From positions 3,472,001 to 3,536,000 of the forward strand of contig OZ250162.1 in the NCBI GenBank assembly GCA_965238025.1: a stretch of DNA of 64,000 nt, written 5' to 3'. This DNA is from Pelagihabitans sp965238025. Its GTDB lineage: Bacteria; Bacteroidota; Bacteroidia; Flavobacteriales; Flavobacteriaceae. Every line of letters begins with the position of its first letter. Within the stretch, counting starts at the first letter, position 1. Of this stretch, positions 9,844-18,799 are shown piece after piece. A program made the position numbers and the translations under genes. The notes under the pieces were generated by a model. It saw only the letters and a list, made by a program, of their open reading frames with translations, did no database searches and was not told the DNA's origin.

Positions 9844-9872
9844 AAAAAAGGAGCCAAATAGCTCCTTTTTTT
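9844..9872. terminator. Bidirectional terminator
   Basis: GGAGC/GCTCC stem (9850-9854 with 9861-9865) with a six-base loop, flanked by an A-run on the left and a T-run on the right, so it can end the barrel receptor transcript and the convergent small membrane ORF. Confidence 0.8.
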
Positions 9873-10044
9873 ATGCTTCACGTTGGGCTCGTTTCGCCTT
9901 ACGTCTTTCTTTAAACTGCTCTATAAGGTTCCCAAATAACCAATAAGGCACTACAAACGTCAATAAAAAAATCATTAACCAAAACCCTATGGTCAGTATG
10001 GTTAAAAACGCTAAAAATCCTAAATACTGGTCGAATTCGAACAT
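9871..10044 (-). CDS. Small membrane protein, 57 residues, unrecognised
   Basis: The ORF starts with ATG at 10044 and stops with TAA at 9871-9873, inside the terminator T-run. The product begins MFEFDQYLGFLAFLTILTIG, has one long hydrophobic region or two short helices at about residues 8-38, and a strongly basic tail (EQFKERRKAKRAQRE). Support for a real gene: a near-perfect promoter (10065-10097) sits 20 bases upstream and a terminator lies exactly at its end. I know no function; the basic tail predicts a cytoplasmic C-terminus. Confidence 0.72.
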   Translation of the reverse strand: MFEFDQYLGFLAFLTILTIGFWLMIFLLTFVVPYWLFGNLIEQFKERRKAKRAQREA

Positions 10045-10064
10045 GGGTCACTATTTTATTACCA

Positions 10065-10097
10065 CAAAGATACTTTGAAAAAAGGAAAACCTGTCAA
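10065..10097 (-). promoter_or_regulatory. Promoter of the 57-residue membrane ORF
   Basis: On the minus strand TTG (10097-10095) is followed after 22 bases by TATCTTTG (10072-10065), a perfect -7 consensus, then 20 bases to the ATG at 10044. Confidence 0.6.
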
Positions 10098-10161
10098 TAG
10101 AACGCAAAAAAATATCTTTCGTTTTCAATTCAACCCGATGGGAAATAAAAACCTGATCTCC

Positions 10162-10169
10162 TACCTTTG
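10162..10169 (+). promoter_or_regulatory. -7 box upstream of fumC
   Basis: TACCTTTG matches TAnnTTTG perfectly and lies 23 bases before the fumC ATG; no clear -33 box. Confidence 0.5.
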
Positions 10170-10192
10170 ATGTTACATCTTAATAGACCGTT

Positions 10193-11590
10193 ATGAGTTT
10201 TAGAATAGAAAAAGATACCATGGGCAAGGTAGAGGTGCCTTCGGATAAATACTGGGGCGCGCAAACAGAACGTTCCCGAAACAATTTCAAAATCGGTCCA
10301 TCGGCCTCCATGCCATTGGACGTGGTATACGGATTCGCCTATTTGAAAAAAGCGGCAGCCTACACCAATTGCGAATTAGGAGTGCTTTCAGAAGAAAAAA
10401 GGGATTTAATTGCGCAGGTATGCGACGAAATTCTGAACGGAGAACTAGATGATCAATTCCCCCTGGTCATATGGCAAACGGGTTCGGGTACGCAAAGTAA
10501 CATGAACGTAAATGAGGTTATTGCTAACAGGGCACATGAAATTGCCGGAAAAACAATAGGTGAAGGCGAAAAAACAATTCAACCGAATGATGATGTAAAC
10601 AAATCACAATCATCGAATGATACCTTCCCAACGGGAATGCATATTGCAGCCTATAAAAAAATAAAGGAAATCACCATTCCTGGTATAACCCAACTAAGGA
10701 ATACGCTACATAAAAAAGCACAAGAATTTCAATCTGTGGTTAAAATAGGACGCACCCATTTAATGGACGCCACTCCCCTGACCCTTGGCCAGGAATTTTC
10801 AGGATATGTATCACAATTGGATCATGGGCTAAAAGCCCTTACGAACACCCTGGACCATTTGTCTGAAGTGGCACTTGGTGGAACCGCTGTGGGTACTGGC
10901 CTTAATACTCCGAAGGGCTATGCTGTTTTGGTGGCAAAATATATTGCTCAGTTTACGGGGCTTCCATTTAAAACGGCAGAAAACAAATTTGAGGCGCTAG
11001 CAGCGCATGATGCCATCGTAGAAAGCCACGGGGCCCTAAAACAATTGGCGGTATGCCTAAATAAAATTGCCAACGATATACGTATGATGGCCTCCGGGCC
11101 TCGTTCCGGGATCGGCGAAATCATTATTCCGGCAAATGAACCAGGAAGTTCTATAATGCCAGGAAAAGTAAATCCCACCCAATGCGAAGCCATAACTATG
11201 GTTTGTGCCCAGGTGATGGGTAATGATGTTGCCATTACCATTGGGGGCACTCAAGGACATTATGAACTGAACGTGTTCAAACCAATGATGGCGGCCAATA
11301 TTTTACAATCTGCACAATTACTAGGCGATGCCTGCGTCAGTTTTGAAGAGAATTGTGCATCCGGTATTGAACCCAATCAGGAGGTTATTACAGAACTGCT
11401 CAATAATTCGTTAATGTTGGTCACGGCTTTGAATACAAAAATCGGTTATTACAAAGCAGCCGAAATTGCAAATACAGCCCATAAAAATGGTACTACCCTA
11501 AAGACAGAAGCTATCAACCTGGGTTATGTTACCGCCGAAGAATATGACGCTTGGGTAAAACCGGAAGACATGGTTGGCTCCCTTAAATAA
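10193..11590 (+). CDS. fumC: Class II fumarate hydratase
   Basis: 465 residues, full length for the iron-independent tetrameric fumarase that hydrates fumarate to malate in the TCA cycle. The N-terminus has KYWGAQTERSRNNF and the superfamily signature GSSIMPGKVNPTQCEA is present near residue 317; GKVNPTQCE rather than AKVNP separates it from aspartase. The GSGTQSNMN active-site segment is near residue 101. It is monocistronic, with its own -7 box and a strong terminator. Confidence 0.96.
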   Translation: MSFRIEKDTMGKVEVPSDKYWGAQTERSRNNFKIGPSASMPLDVVYGFAYLKKAAAYTNCELGVLSEEKRDLIAQVCDEILNGELDDQFPLVIWQTGSGTQSNMNVNEVIANRAHEIAGKTIGEGEKTIQPNDDVNKSQSSNDTFPTGMHIAAYKKIKEITIPGITQLRNTLHKKAQEFQSVVKIGRTHLMDATPLTLGQEFSGYVSQLDHGLKALTNTLDHLSEVALGGTAVGTGLNTPKGYAVLVAKYIAQFTGLPFKTAENKFEALAAHDAIVESHGALKQLAVCLNKIANDIRMMASGPRSGIGEIIIPANEPGSSIMPGKVNPTQCEAITMVCAQVMGNDVAITIGGTQGHYELNVFKPMMAANILQSAQLLGDACVSFEENCASGIEPNQEVITELLNNSLMLVTALNTKIGYYKAAEIANTAHKNGTTLKTEAINLGYVTAEEYDAWVKPEDMVGSLK

Positions 11591-11611
11591 AGAGCAAACA
11601 ATAGAAGAATT

Positions 11612-11647
11612 AAAAAGGGGAATATCTCGAAAGACATTCCCCTTTTT
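11612..11647. terminator. Bidirectional terminator after fumC
   Basis: Perfect 12-base arms (AAAAAGGGGAAT with ATTCCCCTTTTT) around a 12-base loop; A-run and T-run make it usable by fumC and by the convergent coiled-coil gene. Confidence 0.85.
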
Positions 11648-11673
11648 CTGTTAATGGGTGGTAGTGCAATTAA

Positions 11674-12561
11674 TTACTTTAAGGTGAACTTGTTAGTTCC
11701 CAATAAAGTTAATTTGTTATCATAAACATTCACCATATAATTTCCTTTTTGGAAATCGCCCGCAGGCTTGTTTATATAGTCACAAACATCTAAAGCTCTG
11801 TTCTCGTAATAGAAGTTCGTTCCTTTGCTATAGGTTACAGATGAACCTGAATCACTGGTTTTAGAATAGCTTTCACCTAAAACATTTCCTTGTGGGTCAA
11901 GAACTTCCAAGAAGAACTCCCTATCACCAGCCTCTGCGATTACGTTATTGGCCACTGTGAAACAGATTTTTAATTTATCGGTTCTACTGGCTCTAGAGGT
12001 AGATACCAATTTACCGCTATTTCTTTCTTTAACGGCATCAACATTAAAAGTTGCCAAGTTTAAGGCAGAACCTTTTTCAACAACATCGGCCAATTGTGTA
12101 TTCTGTACAACCAAAGAATCGTTAAAAACGGTTTGTTTTTCCAACTCAACGTACGTACTATCACGTTGCATGGCGATCATTGTATTCGACGTTTTCAATG
12201 AATCAACTTGTTTTAACAATTGTGCTCTTTCAGCTTTAAGAACATTTACTTGTCTTCTATAACGTGAAAGTGAAGAAATATCTGCCTTCATCGTTTTTAC
12301 AGAATCAATATACTTGGCAATATTGTCTCTTGCAGAAACCAACTCTTCGTTGGTCGCATTGCTTTCTAAAATTGCCTTGTCATATTCCGACTTCAAGCTA
12401 TTTAAATCTTCAACGACCAGTTGCTTTTCTTGAGTAAGTGCAGTGGTAGTCTTCTTTTTGTCCTGATAAAGACTAACCGTGTAGATAATCGTACCTAAAA
12501 GCACAACACCTAGCAAGCCTGCTAACACTTTTAATCCGTTGTTGTTTTTTGTTTCAGTCAT
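11674..12561 (-). CDS. Membrane-anchored coiled-coil protein
   Basis: 295 residues. A single transmembrane helix at about residues 10-31 is followed by a long heptad-rich coiled coil (about 34-165, with many Lys, Glu, Leu and Gln) and a C-terminal beta-rich domain of about 110 residues containing LKICFTVANNVI and REFFLEVLDPQGNVLGES. The type is widespread in Flavobacteriia and is sometimes labelled a chromosome-partition protein, which nothing here supports. The topology suggests an inner-membrane anchor with a periplasmic rod and head. Function unknown. Confidence 0.8.
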   Translation of the reverse strand: MTETKNNNGLKVLAGLLGVVLLGTIIYTVSLYQDKKKTTTALTQEKQLVVEDLNSLKSEYDKAILESNATNEELVSARDNIAKYIDSVKTMKADISSLSRYRRQVNVLKAERAQLLKQVDSLKTSNTMIAMQRDSTYVELEKQTVFNDSLVVQNTQLADVVEKGSALNLATFNVDAVKERNSGKLVSTSRASRTDKLKICFTVANNVIAEAGDREFFLEVLDPQGNVLGESYSKTSDSGSSVTYSKGTNFYYENRALDVCDYINKPAGDFQKGNYMVNVYDNKLTLLGTNKFTLK

Positions 12562-12714
12562 AATGTTTAAATTAATTTCTTTAGTAAAAAGTATTTGGTT
12601 TGTATCGCTTTATATACGGAGCTATTTTCGATTTAGATTTTTTGGACTGAAAAAATTAGAGTCAAACAGCATAAAATCATAACTTTAGGGTTGTATTTTT
12701 TCCTAAATATTGCT

Positions 12715-13200
12715 ATGTCTGTAATTATTATCCCCTTTGAAGCCCAGTATGCCAGTACGTTCAAAGATTTGAACATTGCTTGGCTCAAGAAGTACTTTTA
12801 TGTGGAGCCTAAGGATGAAATTTTATTAAAAAATTGCAAAGAGTCCATAATCGATACCGGGGGATACATTTTTTTTGCCCGATATAATGATACTTTGGTC
12901 GGATGCTTTTCTTTTATTAAGTCGGATGAGTCTAGTTACGAATTGGGAAAAATGGCCGTTGATGAACATTATCAAGGCTTAAAAATTGGACAGGAATTAA
13001 TGCAATTTGCCATTTCATTTGCAAAAGGGAAGTTATGGAAAAAGCTGATTCTCTATTCAAGTACCAAATTACCGGCTGCCCTACATATTTATCGCAAATA
13101 TGGCTTTGTGGACGTTGAATTGGAAAAAGAATTACCTTACGAAAGAAGTGACGTTAAGATGGAATTACTCCTTGAAAACAATCATACCATTACTATTTAA
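12715..13200 (+). CDS. GNAT-family N-acetyltransferase
   Basis: 161 residues from ATG 12715. The coordinates avoid an upstream in-frame TTG at 12691, because ATG gives the normal family start (MSVIIIPFEAQYAS). The acetyl-CoA-binding motif A is seen as ELGKMAVDEHYQGLKIGQEL (Q-x-x-G-x-G-like, here QGLKIGQ), and the protein ends with the usual GNAT segment IYRKYGFVDVE. Substrate unknown. A TAACTTTA box lies at 12680-12687. The MBL lipoprotein gene follows after 3 bases, so the two form an operon. Confidence 0.85.
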   Translation: MSVIIIPFEAQYASTFKDLNIAWLKKYFYVEPKDEILLKNCKESIIDTGGYIFFARYNDTLVGCFSFIKSDESSYELGKMAVDEHYQGLKIGQELMQFAISFAKGKLWKKLILYSSTKLPAALHIYRKYGFVDVELEKELPYERSDVKMELLLENNHTITI

Positions 13201-13203
13201 GCT

Positions 13204-13992
13204 ATGAAACAGCTAAGCCTTATACTAATAGCATGCATCTTACTATATGGATGCAAGAAAAAGTCTGAAAACGCAAAAACCGCGGAAACCGCCGCGGAAG
13301 AATCCCCAGATCTAAATAATGCGTTATTGAAAATCATCCCCATTGAACACGCTACACTTGTTCTGGAGTGGAACGATATCACTATTTATATTGATCCCGT
13401 TGGGGGAGCTGAGGCTTTTACGGGTCAAAAGCAACCTGACCTAATATTGATTACCGATATTCACGGCGATCATCTCAGTATAGAAACTTTGGAAGCCCTG
13501 AATACTGCGAAGGCAAAAATTATGGCACCCCAAGCGGTTGCCGATAAACTTCCAGAAAACTTTACGCCACAAGTAGATATATTGAACAATGGTGATTCTA
13601 AAGAACGTTATGGTATTACGGTTGAGGCAATACCCATGTACAACTTAAGGGAAGAAGCCTTGAAATTTCATACCAAAGGACGTGGTAATGGTTATGTTCT
13701 CAACATGGGGGATCAAAGAGTTTATTTCTCCGGAGATACTGAAGACATTCCTGAGATGAGGGCATTGCAAAACATAGACAAGGCATTTGTTTGTATGAAC
13801 CTTCCCTATACCATGACAGAAGAACGAGCGGCCGAAGCCGTTTTAGCGTTCAACCCAAAACAGGTTTATCCCTATCACTACCGGGGCAGACCGGAGGTAA
13901 GCGATGTTACCAAATTTAAAAGTATGGTGTACGCGGGAAATCCAGACCTGGAGGTCGTGCAATTGGATTGGTATCCCAATGATGAGTTTTAA
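13204..13992 (+). CDS. Metallo-beta-lactamase-fold lipoprotein (UlaG-like)
   Basis: 262 residues. The N-terminus is a lipoprotein signal with lipobox LYGC (Cys at about residue 17), followed by a charged linker. The MBL fold carries TDIHGDHLS in place of the usual THxHxDH metal motif, FSGDTED for the bridging aspartate and YPYHYRG near residue 225 for the last histidine, which matches UlaG-like hydrolases. It should sit in the periplasm facing the cell wall. Metal binding looks intact except for the altered first position; substrate unknown. Confidence 0.85.
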   Translation: MKQLSLILIACILLYGCKKKSENAKTAETAAEESPDLNNALLKIIPIEHATLVLEWNDITIYIDPVGGAEAFTGQKQPDLILITDIHGDHLSIETLEALNTAKAKIMAPQAVADKLPENFTPQVDILNNGDSKERYGITVEAIPMYNLREEALKFHTKGRGNGYVLNMGDQRVYFSGDTEDIPEMRALQNIDKAFVCMNLPYTMTEERAAEAVLAFNPKQVYPYHYRGRPEVSDVTKFKSMVYAGNPDLEVVQLDWYPNDEF

Positions 13993-13999
13993 TCTACCA

Positions 14000-15691
14000 C
14001 TATCGAATCAATTTCTTATACTTAATACGTTTCGGAATCAAATCCCCGCCAAGACGTTTCTTTTTGTTTTCTTCATAGTCAGAGAAAGAACCTTCAAAAA
14101 AATAAACTTGCGAATCGCCTTCAAAAGCAAGGATGTGCGTACAAATACGATCTAAAAACCATCTGTCGTGTGAAATTACCACAGCGCAGCCGGCAAAATT
14201 CTCAAGTCCCTCTTCTAAGGCACGAAGTGTATTCACATCCAAATCGTTAGTGGGCTCATCCAGTAACAGTACATTGCCTTCTTCTTTTAGGGTCATTGCC
14301 AAATGAAGACGGTTACGCTCACCCCCAGAGAGCATATTCACCTTTTTGTTCTGCTCACTTCCTGAAAAGTTAAATCGACTTAGATACGCGCGGGAATTTA
14401 CCTGACGCCCACCCATCATAATCAATTCTTGTTCATCGCTAAAGTTTTGCCAAATGGTCTTGTTAAGATCTATGTTAGAATGACTTTGGTCTACATAAGC
14501 GATTTTAGCGGTTTCCCCTACCTCAAATGAACCTTTATCAGGAGTTTCTTCTCCCATGATCATTCTAAAAATCGTGGTTTTACCGGCCCCATTTGGTCCA
14601 ATAATACCCACAATCCCCGCCTGTGGTAGTTTAAAATTCAAATCCTCATACAGTAATTTGTCGTCATACCCTTTACTAATTCCTGTAGCTTCCAACACAT
14701 TTGTTCCCAAACGAGGTCCATTAGGTATATAAATTTCTAATTTCTCATCAAGCTGTTTTTGGTCTTGGCTCATGAGTTTGTCATAATTCTTTAACCTTGC
14801 CTTTTGCTTGGTCTGCCTCCCTTTGGCCCCTTGTCTGACCCATTCCAGTTCCCGTTCCAAGGTTTTCTGTCGCTTTGACGCGGTTTTGCTTTCCTGTGCC
14901 AATCGTTTTGCCTTTTGGTCCAGCCAACTAGAATAGTTCCCCTTCCAAGGGATACCTTCTCCCCTGTCCAGTTCAAGAATCCATCCGGCAACGTTATCCA
15001 AGAAATACCTATCATGTGTTACCGCAATAACAGTACCCTTATAGCCGGCCAAATGATGTTCTAACCAGTGCACCGATTCGGCGTCCAAATGGTTGGTAGG
15101 CTCGTCGAGTAATAATATTTCGGGCTCTCTCAGCAGCAATCTACACAAGGCGACCCTTCTTCTTTCCCCTCCGGAAAGCACTCCTATCTTTTTATCTGAA
15201 TCCGGGGTGCGCAGGGCGTCCATCGCAATCTCCAATTTCGTGTCCAGCTCCCAGGCGTTTGAGGCATCAATTTGATCTTGGAGTTCGGCTTGCTTGTCCA
15301 TCAACTTTTGCATCTTATCCGCATCTTCATAGACCTCGGGCAAACCGAACATGTCATTTATTTTATTGTATTCGTCAAGAATAGCCACTGTTTCGGCAAC
15401 ACCTTCCTTTACAACCTCCAATACGGTTTTGTTTTCATCCAGCTGTGGTTCTTGCTCTAGGTAGCCTACATGATACCCAGGGGAGAAAACTACGTCCCCT
15501 TGATAATTCTTATCAACACCAGCGATAATCTTCAGCAATGTGGATTTACCTGAACCATTAAGTCCCAGAATACCTATTTTGGCCCCATAGAAGAAACTGA
15601 GGTAGATATTCTTTAATACTGGAGTATTGGCTGTTTTAAACGTTTTCGTCACCCCAGACATGGAGAAAATGACTTTCTTATCGTCAGACAT
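14000..15691 (-). CDS. ettA: Energy-dependent translational throttle protein EttA (ABC-F)
   Basis: 563 residues with two ABC ATPase domains and no membrane segments. Walker A sequences are GLNGSGKST (43-51) and GPNGAGKTT (about 353); both LSGGERRR and LSGGERNR signatures and the LLDEPTNHLD / LLDEPTNDLD Walker B motifs are present. Between them is the basic, helical linker typical of ABC-F proteins. EttA binds the ribosomal E site and gates translation initiation by ATP/ADP ratio. The length and arm sequence fit EttA rather than Uup or resistance ABC-Fs. Confidence 0.95.
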   Translation of the reverse strand: MSDDKKVIFSMSGVTKTFKTANTPVLKNIYLSFFYGAKIGILGLNGSGKSTLLKIIAGVDKNYQGDVVFSPGYHVGYLEQEPQLDENKTVLEVVKEGVAETVAILDEYNKINDMFGLPEVYEDADKMQKLMDKQAELQDQIDASNAWELDTKLEIAMDALRTPDSDKKIGVLSGGERRRVALCRLLLREPEILLLDEPTNHLDAESVHWLEHHLAGYKGTVIAVTHDRYFLDNVAGWILELDRGEGIPWKGNYSSWLDQKAKRLAQESKTASKRQKTLERELEWVRQGAKGRQTKQKARLKNYDKLMSQDQKQLDEKLEIYIPNGPRLGTNVLEATGISKGYDDKLLYEDLNFKLPQAGIVGIIGPNGAGKTTIFRMIMGEETPDKGSFEVGETAKIAYVDQSHSNIDLNKTIWQNFSDEQELIMMGGRQVNSRAYLSRFNFSGSEQNKKVNMLSGGERNRLHLAMTLKEEGNVLLLDEPTNDLDVNTLRALEEGLENFAGCAVVISHDRWFLDRICTHILAFEGDSQVYFFEGSFSDYEENKKKRLGGDLIPKRIKYKKLIR

Positions 15692-15748
15692 TGCTAGTTG
15701 AATTTTTGATTACTAATTATTGAATGCAGTTAGGTGAAAACGCTGTAG

Positions 15749-15767
15749 CCTTCGACTCTGCTCAGGA
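15749..15767. repeat. REP-like short sequence
   Basis: CCTTCGACTCTGCTCAGGA in the ettA-CAL67264 gap matches 16 of 19 bases of the sequence inserted at the dnaK 3' end (42252-42270). CTTCGACTxxGCTCAG-type words are frequent dispersed repeats in Bacteroidota genomes. Confidence 0.5.
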
Positions 15768-15810
15768 TTACATTTCGGTTGTGTAAGAACTTGATACGTG
15801 GATTTGAATT

Positions 15811-15993
15811 TTAAACCCTCCCTTTTAAGGCATTGAACACCCAGGCGATGGCGAAAAAACCAATACCTACCGAAGCAAAACCCCATCCCGCAACATCGTC
15901 ATATCTAAAGGCTCCCAAGGCGATTAGGCCGAGCCCTACAATAATCATTATAAAAGTGGCCCAAGCAAGTACGGTATTTTTATTCATTCCCAT
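15811..15993 (-). CDS. CAL67264-family small membrane protein
   Basis: 60 residues if the ATG at 15993 (MGMNKNTVLAWATF) is used; an ATG two codons later is also possible, and the upstream TTG at 16029 is rejected. Two transmembrane helices at about residues 8-27 and 33-52 are separated by a short loop (YDDVAGWG). The sequence closely matches the conserved flavobacterial family I know under the locus-derived name CAL67264. Function unknown. Confidence 0.85.
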   Translation of the reverse strand: MGMNKNTVLAWATFIMIIVGLGLIALGAFRYDDVAGWGFASVGIGFFAIAWVFNALKGRV

Positions 15994-16072
15994 TTTTTCT
16001 GGTTTAGTTTCGGTTAGCGGTAATATCAAATATCGGAAAAATCAGAGGATTTTGCAGATTGAAATTGCAACT

Positions 16073-17056
16073 TTATTCTTCAAAAGGAAAAACAATCTTA
16101 CCCTGCCTTCTCACTTCATCCATAAGGCCCATTAAATCTAGACTATTTTGATGGCTCCATAATGCGCTTTGCAATTTGCCTTGCCGAAGACAAGCATGTA
16201 CCTCTTTAATCTCGTGTGCATAACCTTTCCCTAGGGTAGGTAGTTCAAATTGTTCGGTTTCCCCATCAATGACCATTTCAAATCCTTGTGCTTCATGCCA
16301 TCTACGGTTGATGAAGATTTCACCCTTGCTTCCTGAAATTTCGGCCTTCATTTCAGACTCGGATACCAAACCGCTATATAACACCGCCTGGGCATTTGGA
16401 TAATTAAAAATCATTGAAGTCTGAACTTCTGCCCCTGTTTTATAAAAATTGGATGTTGCAAGAATCCGTTTAGGAATTCCCAAAATAAGATACGCCAGGA
16501 ATATCGGGTAAATGCCGATATCAAGTATGGACCCTCCAGCAAGTTCCGGGTTCAAGAGTCTTCCATTTTCATCCTTATCCAATGCATAAAAGGCAAAGTC
16601 GGCATTCAAATAGCCTATTTTTCCGATTTTCCCTTCTTCTATCAGCTGTTTTATTTTTCTGATCGATGGATTAAAACGGCTCCATAACGCCTCCATCAAG
16701 AACACGCTATTCTCCTTCGCGATAGCTACTATTTCTTGAACTTGGGTCAGGTTTATACCCAACGGTTTTTCGCAAAGAATATGCTTGCCATGCTCCATAG
16801 CCTTTATAGCCCATTGCATGTGTGCGGTATGCGGGGTAGCAATATAAATGACATCTACTTGGTCAGAATTTAATAATTCTTCATAGCTCCCTAAAGCATC
16901 TTCAGCTCCATATTCGTTGGCAAAAGCTTTGGCCCTACTCAAGTTTCTAGATGCGACCGCAGTAAGCCGTCCCCCTTCAACCAAGGCCAAATCCTTGGCA
17001 AAACTGTGCGCAATTTTTCCTGGCCCTAAGATTCCCCACCGTATTATTTTTGACAT
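16073..17056 (-). CDS. Gfo/Idh/MocA-family NAD(P)-dependent oxidoreductase
   Basis: 327 residues. An N-terminal Rossmann fold begins with RWGILGPGKIAHSFAKDL (GxGxxA-like), and CEKPLGIN at about residue 95 contains the family's EKP catalytic lysine. The C-terminal substrate-binding beta sheet follows (GGSILDIGIYPIFLA). These enzymes oxidise sugars, inositols or trans-dihydrodiols; the closest type by eye is the dimeric dihydrodiol/D-xylose dehydrogenase group, but the substrate cannot be fixed. It lies upstream of and divergent from the carboxyltransferase gene. Confidence 0.9.
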   Translation of the reverse strand: MSKIIRWGILGPGKIAHSFAKDLALVEGGRLTAVASRNLSRAKAFANEYGAEDALGSYEELLNSDQVDVIYIATPHTAHMQWAIKAMEHGKHILCEKPLGINLTQVQEIVAIAKENSVFLMEALWSRFNPSIRKIKQLIEEGKIGKIGYLNADFAFYALDKDENGRLLNPELAGGSILDIGIYPIFLAYLILGIPKRILATSNFYKTGAEVQTSMIFNYPNAQAVLYSGLVSESEMKAEISGSKGEIFINRRWHEAQGFEMVIDGETEQFELPTLGKGYAHEIKEVHACLRQGKLQSALWSHQNSLDLMGLMDEVRRQGKIVFPFEE

Positions 17057-17160
17057 GGTATGATTTATTAAAGCGAAAGCTTTTTCGAACTATGTTTTAC
17101 TGCTAATTTAGGGTTTTACTGCTTATCTTTATCCCATTAAAAAAAGAAACCATAGCTAAA

Positions 17161-18789
17161 ATGGATATAAAATTCAACAAAAACGAAGACCGCAATAAAA
17201 TGCTACGCTCAGACCTACGAAAGCGCTTAGCCCAAGTAAAGTTAGGTGGCGGACAGGCTAGATTGGAGAAACAACGGGCAAAGGGAAAAATGACCGCCCG
17301 CGAACGTATAGGTTATTTGTTGGATGATAAAAAAGATAGCATTGAAATTGGGGCTTTTGCCGGAGATGGCATGTATGAAGAACACGGTGGTTGCCCTTCC
17401 GGAGGCGTGGTTATAAAAATCGGCTACGTACAAGGAAAGCAATGTATCGTATTGGCCAATGACGCTACCGTTAAGGCAGGGGCTTGGTTTCCTATCACCG
17501 GAAAAAAGAACCTACGGGCACAGGAAATTGCCATAGAAAATCGGTTACCCATTATTTATTTAGTCGATAGCGCAGGGGTTTACCTCCCGATGCAGGATGA
17601 AATTTTTCCAGATAAAGAACATTTTGGGCGTATTTTCAGGAATAATGCGGTAATGAGTAGTATGGGTATTACACAGATTGCCGCAGTTATGGGAAGTTGT
17701 GTTGCTGGTGGGGCTTATCTACCTATCATGAGTGATGAAGCCCTTATTGTAGATAAGACCGGAAGTATTTTCCTCGCCGGTAGTTATTTGGTAAAAGCGG
17801 CGATAGGTGAAAGTATCGACAACGAGGCATTAGGCGGGGCCACCACCCATTGCGAGGTAAGTGGAGTTACCGATTATAAGGCCAAAGATGATGCAGCTGC
17901 CTTGGACACCATTAAAAATATTGTTGATAAAATTGGCGAGTTCGATAAGGCGGGTTTTAGCAAGAGCAAATCGCTAAAACCTAAAGAAAATCCGGAAGAT
18001 ATATATGGTATATTGCCGGCATCAAGGGCCGAGCAGTATGATATGTTGCAGATAATCGACCGTTTGGTCGATGATTCCAAATTTGAGCAGTACAAAGAAG
18101 GCTACGGAAAAACCATTCTTACAGGATATGCTAGAATTGATGGTTGGGCCGTGGGTATTGTAGCGAATCAACGAAAAGTGGTTAAAAATGCCAAGGGTGA
18201 AATGCAGTTTGGAGGTGTCATTTATTCCGATTCTGCGGATAAGGCAACCCGTTTTATTGCCAATTGCAACCAAAAGAAAATCCCATTGGTATTCTTGCAG
18301 GATGTTACGGGTTTTATGGTCGGTAGCAAGAGTGAGCATGGTGGTATTATTAAGGACGGAGCCAAAATGGTGAACGCTGTTAGCAATTCCGTTGTTCCCA
18401 AATTTACTGTAGTAATTGGCAATAGCTATGGGGCTGGAAATTATGCTATGTGCGGCAAAGCCTACGACCCTAGGCTTATTGTTGCCTGGCCTAGTGCCGA
18501 GCTGGCCGTGATGAGTGGAAATTCGGCAGCAAAAGTTTTGTTGCAAATAGAAAAGTCTTCCCTAAAAAAGAAAGGGGAAACAATTACAGAAAAAAAAGAG
18601 GCGGAGCTTTTTCAAAAAATTAAAGAACGTTATGACAACCAAATATCACCGTATTATGCAGCATCCCGTATTTGGACAGATGCTGTAATCGACCCTCTGG
18701 AAACCAGAAAATGGATATCGATGGGCATTGAGGCTGCCAATCACGCTCCCATAGAAAAGCAATTCAATATGGGGGTTTTGCAGGTTTAG
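17161..18789 (+). CDS. Acyl-CoA carboxylase beta subunit (methylcrotonoyl-CoA carboxylase type)
   Basis: 542 residues, a full two-domain biotin-dependent carboxyltransferase. The N-terminal crotonase-like domain contains the oxyanion region MGSCVAGGAYLP, and the C-terminal one GNSYGAGNYAMCG. HFGRIFRNNAVMSSMGI and GGATTHCEVSGVTDY are especially close to the MCC beta subunit, pointing to leucine degradation, although geranyl-CoA or other acyl-CoA substrates are possible. The biotin carboxylase partner is not in the window. It is convergent with the plug/TPR protein gene, 10 bases away. Confidence 0.9.
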   Translation: MDIKFNKNEDRNKMLRSDLRKRLAQVKLGGGQARLEKQRAKGKMTARERIGYLLDDKKDSIEIGAFAGDGMYEEHGGCPSGGVVIKIGYVQGKQCIVLANDATVKAGAWFPITGKKNLRAQEIAIENRLPIIYLVDSAGVYLPMQDEIFPDKEHFGRIFRNNAVMSSMGITQIAAVMGSCVAGGAYLPIMSDEALIVDKTGSIFLAGSYLVKAAIGESIDNEALGGATTHCEVSGVTDYKAKDDAAALDTIKNIVDKIGEFDKAGFSKSKSLKPKENPEDIYGILPASRAEQYDMLQIIDRLVDDSKFEQYKEGYGKTILTGYARIDGWAVGIVANQRKVVKNAKGEMQFGGVIYSDSADKATRFIANCNQKKIPLVFLQDVTGFMVGSKSEHGGIIKDGAKMVNAVSNSVVPKFTVVIGNSYGAGNYAMCGKAYDPRLIVAWPSAELAVMSGNSAAKVLLQIEKSSLKKKGETITEKKEAELFQKIKERYDNQISPYYAASRIWTDAVIDPLETRKWISMGIEAANHAPIEKQFNMGVLQV

Positions 18790-18799
18790 CCCAAAGTGC

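Noticed and set aside
10193..11590. Aspartate ammonia-lyase as an alternative to fumarase
   Set aside because: The signature reads GKVNPTQCEA, the fumarase form, not AKVNP followed by the aspartase sequence.
12691..12714. TTG start that extends the GNAT gene by eight codons
   Set aside because: ATG 12715 gives the family start and the extension is hydrophobic and unlike any GNAT.
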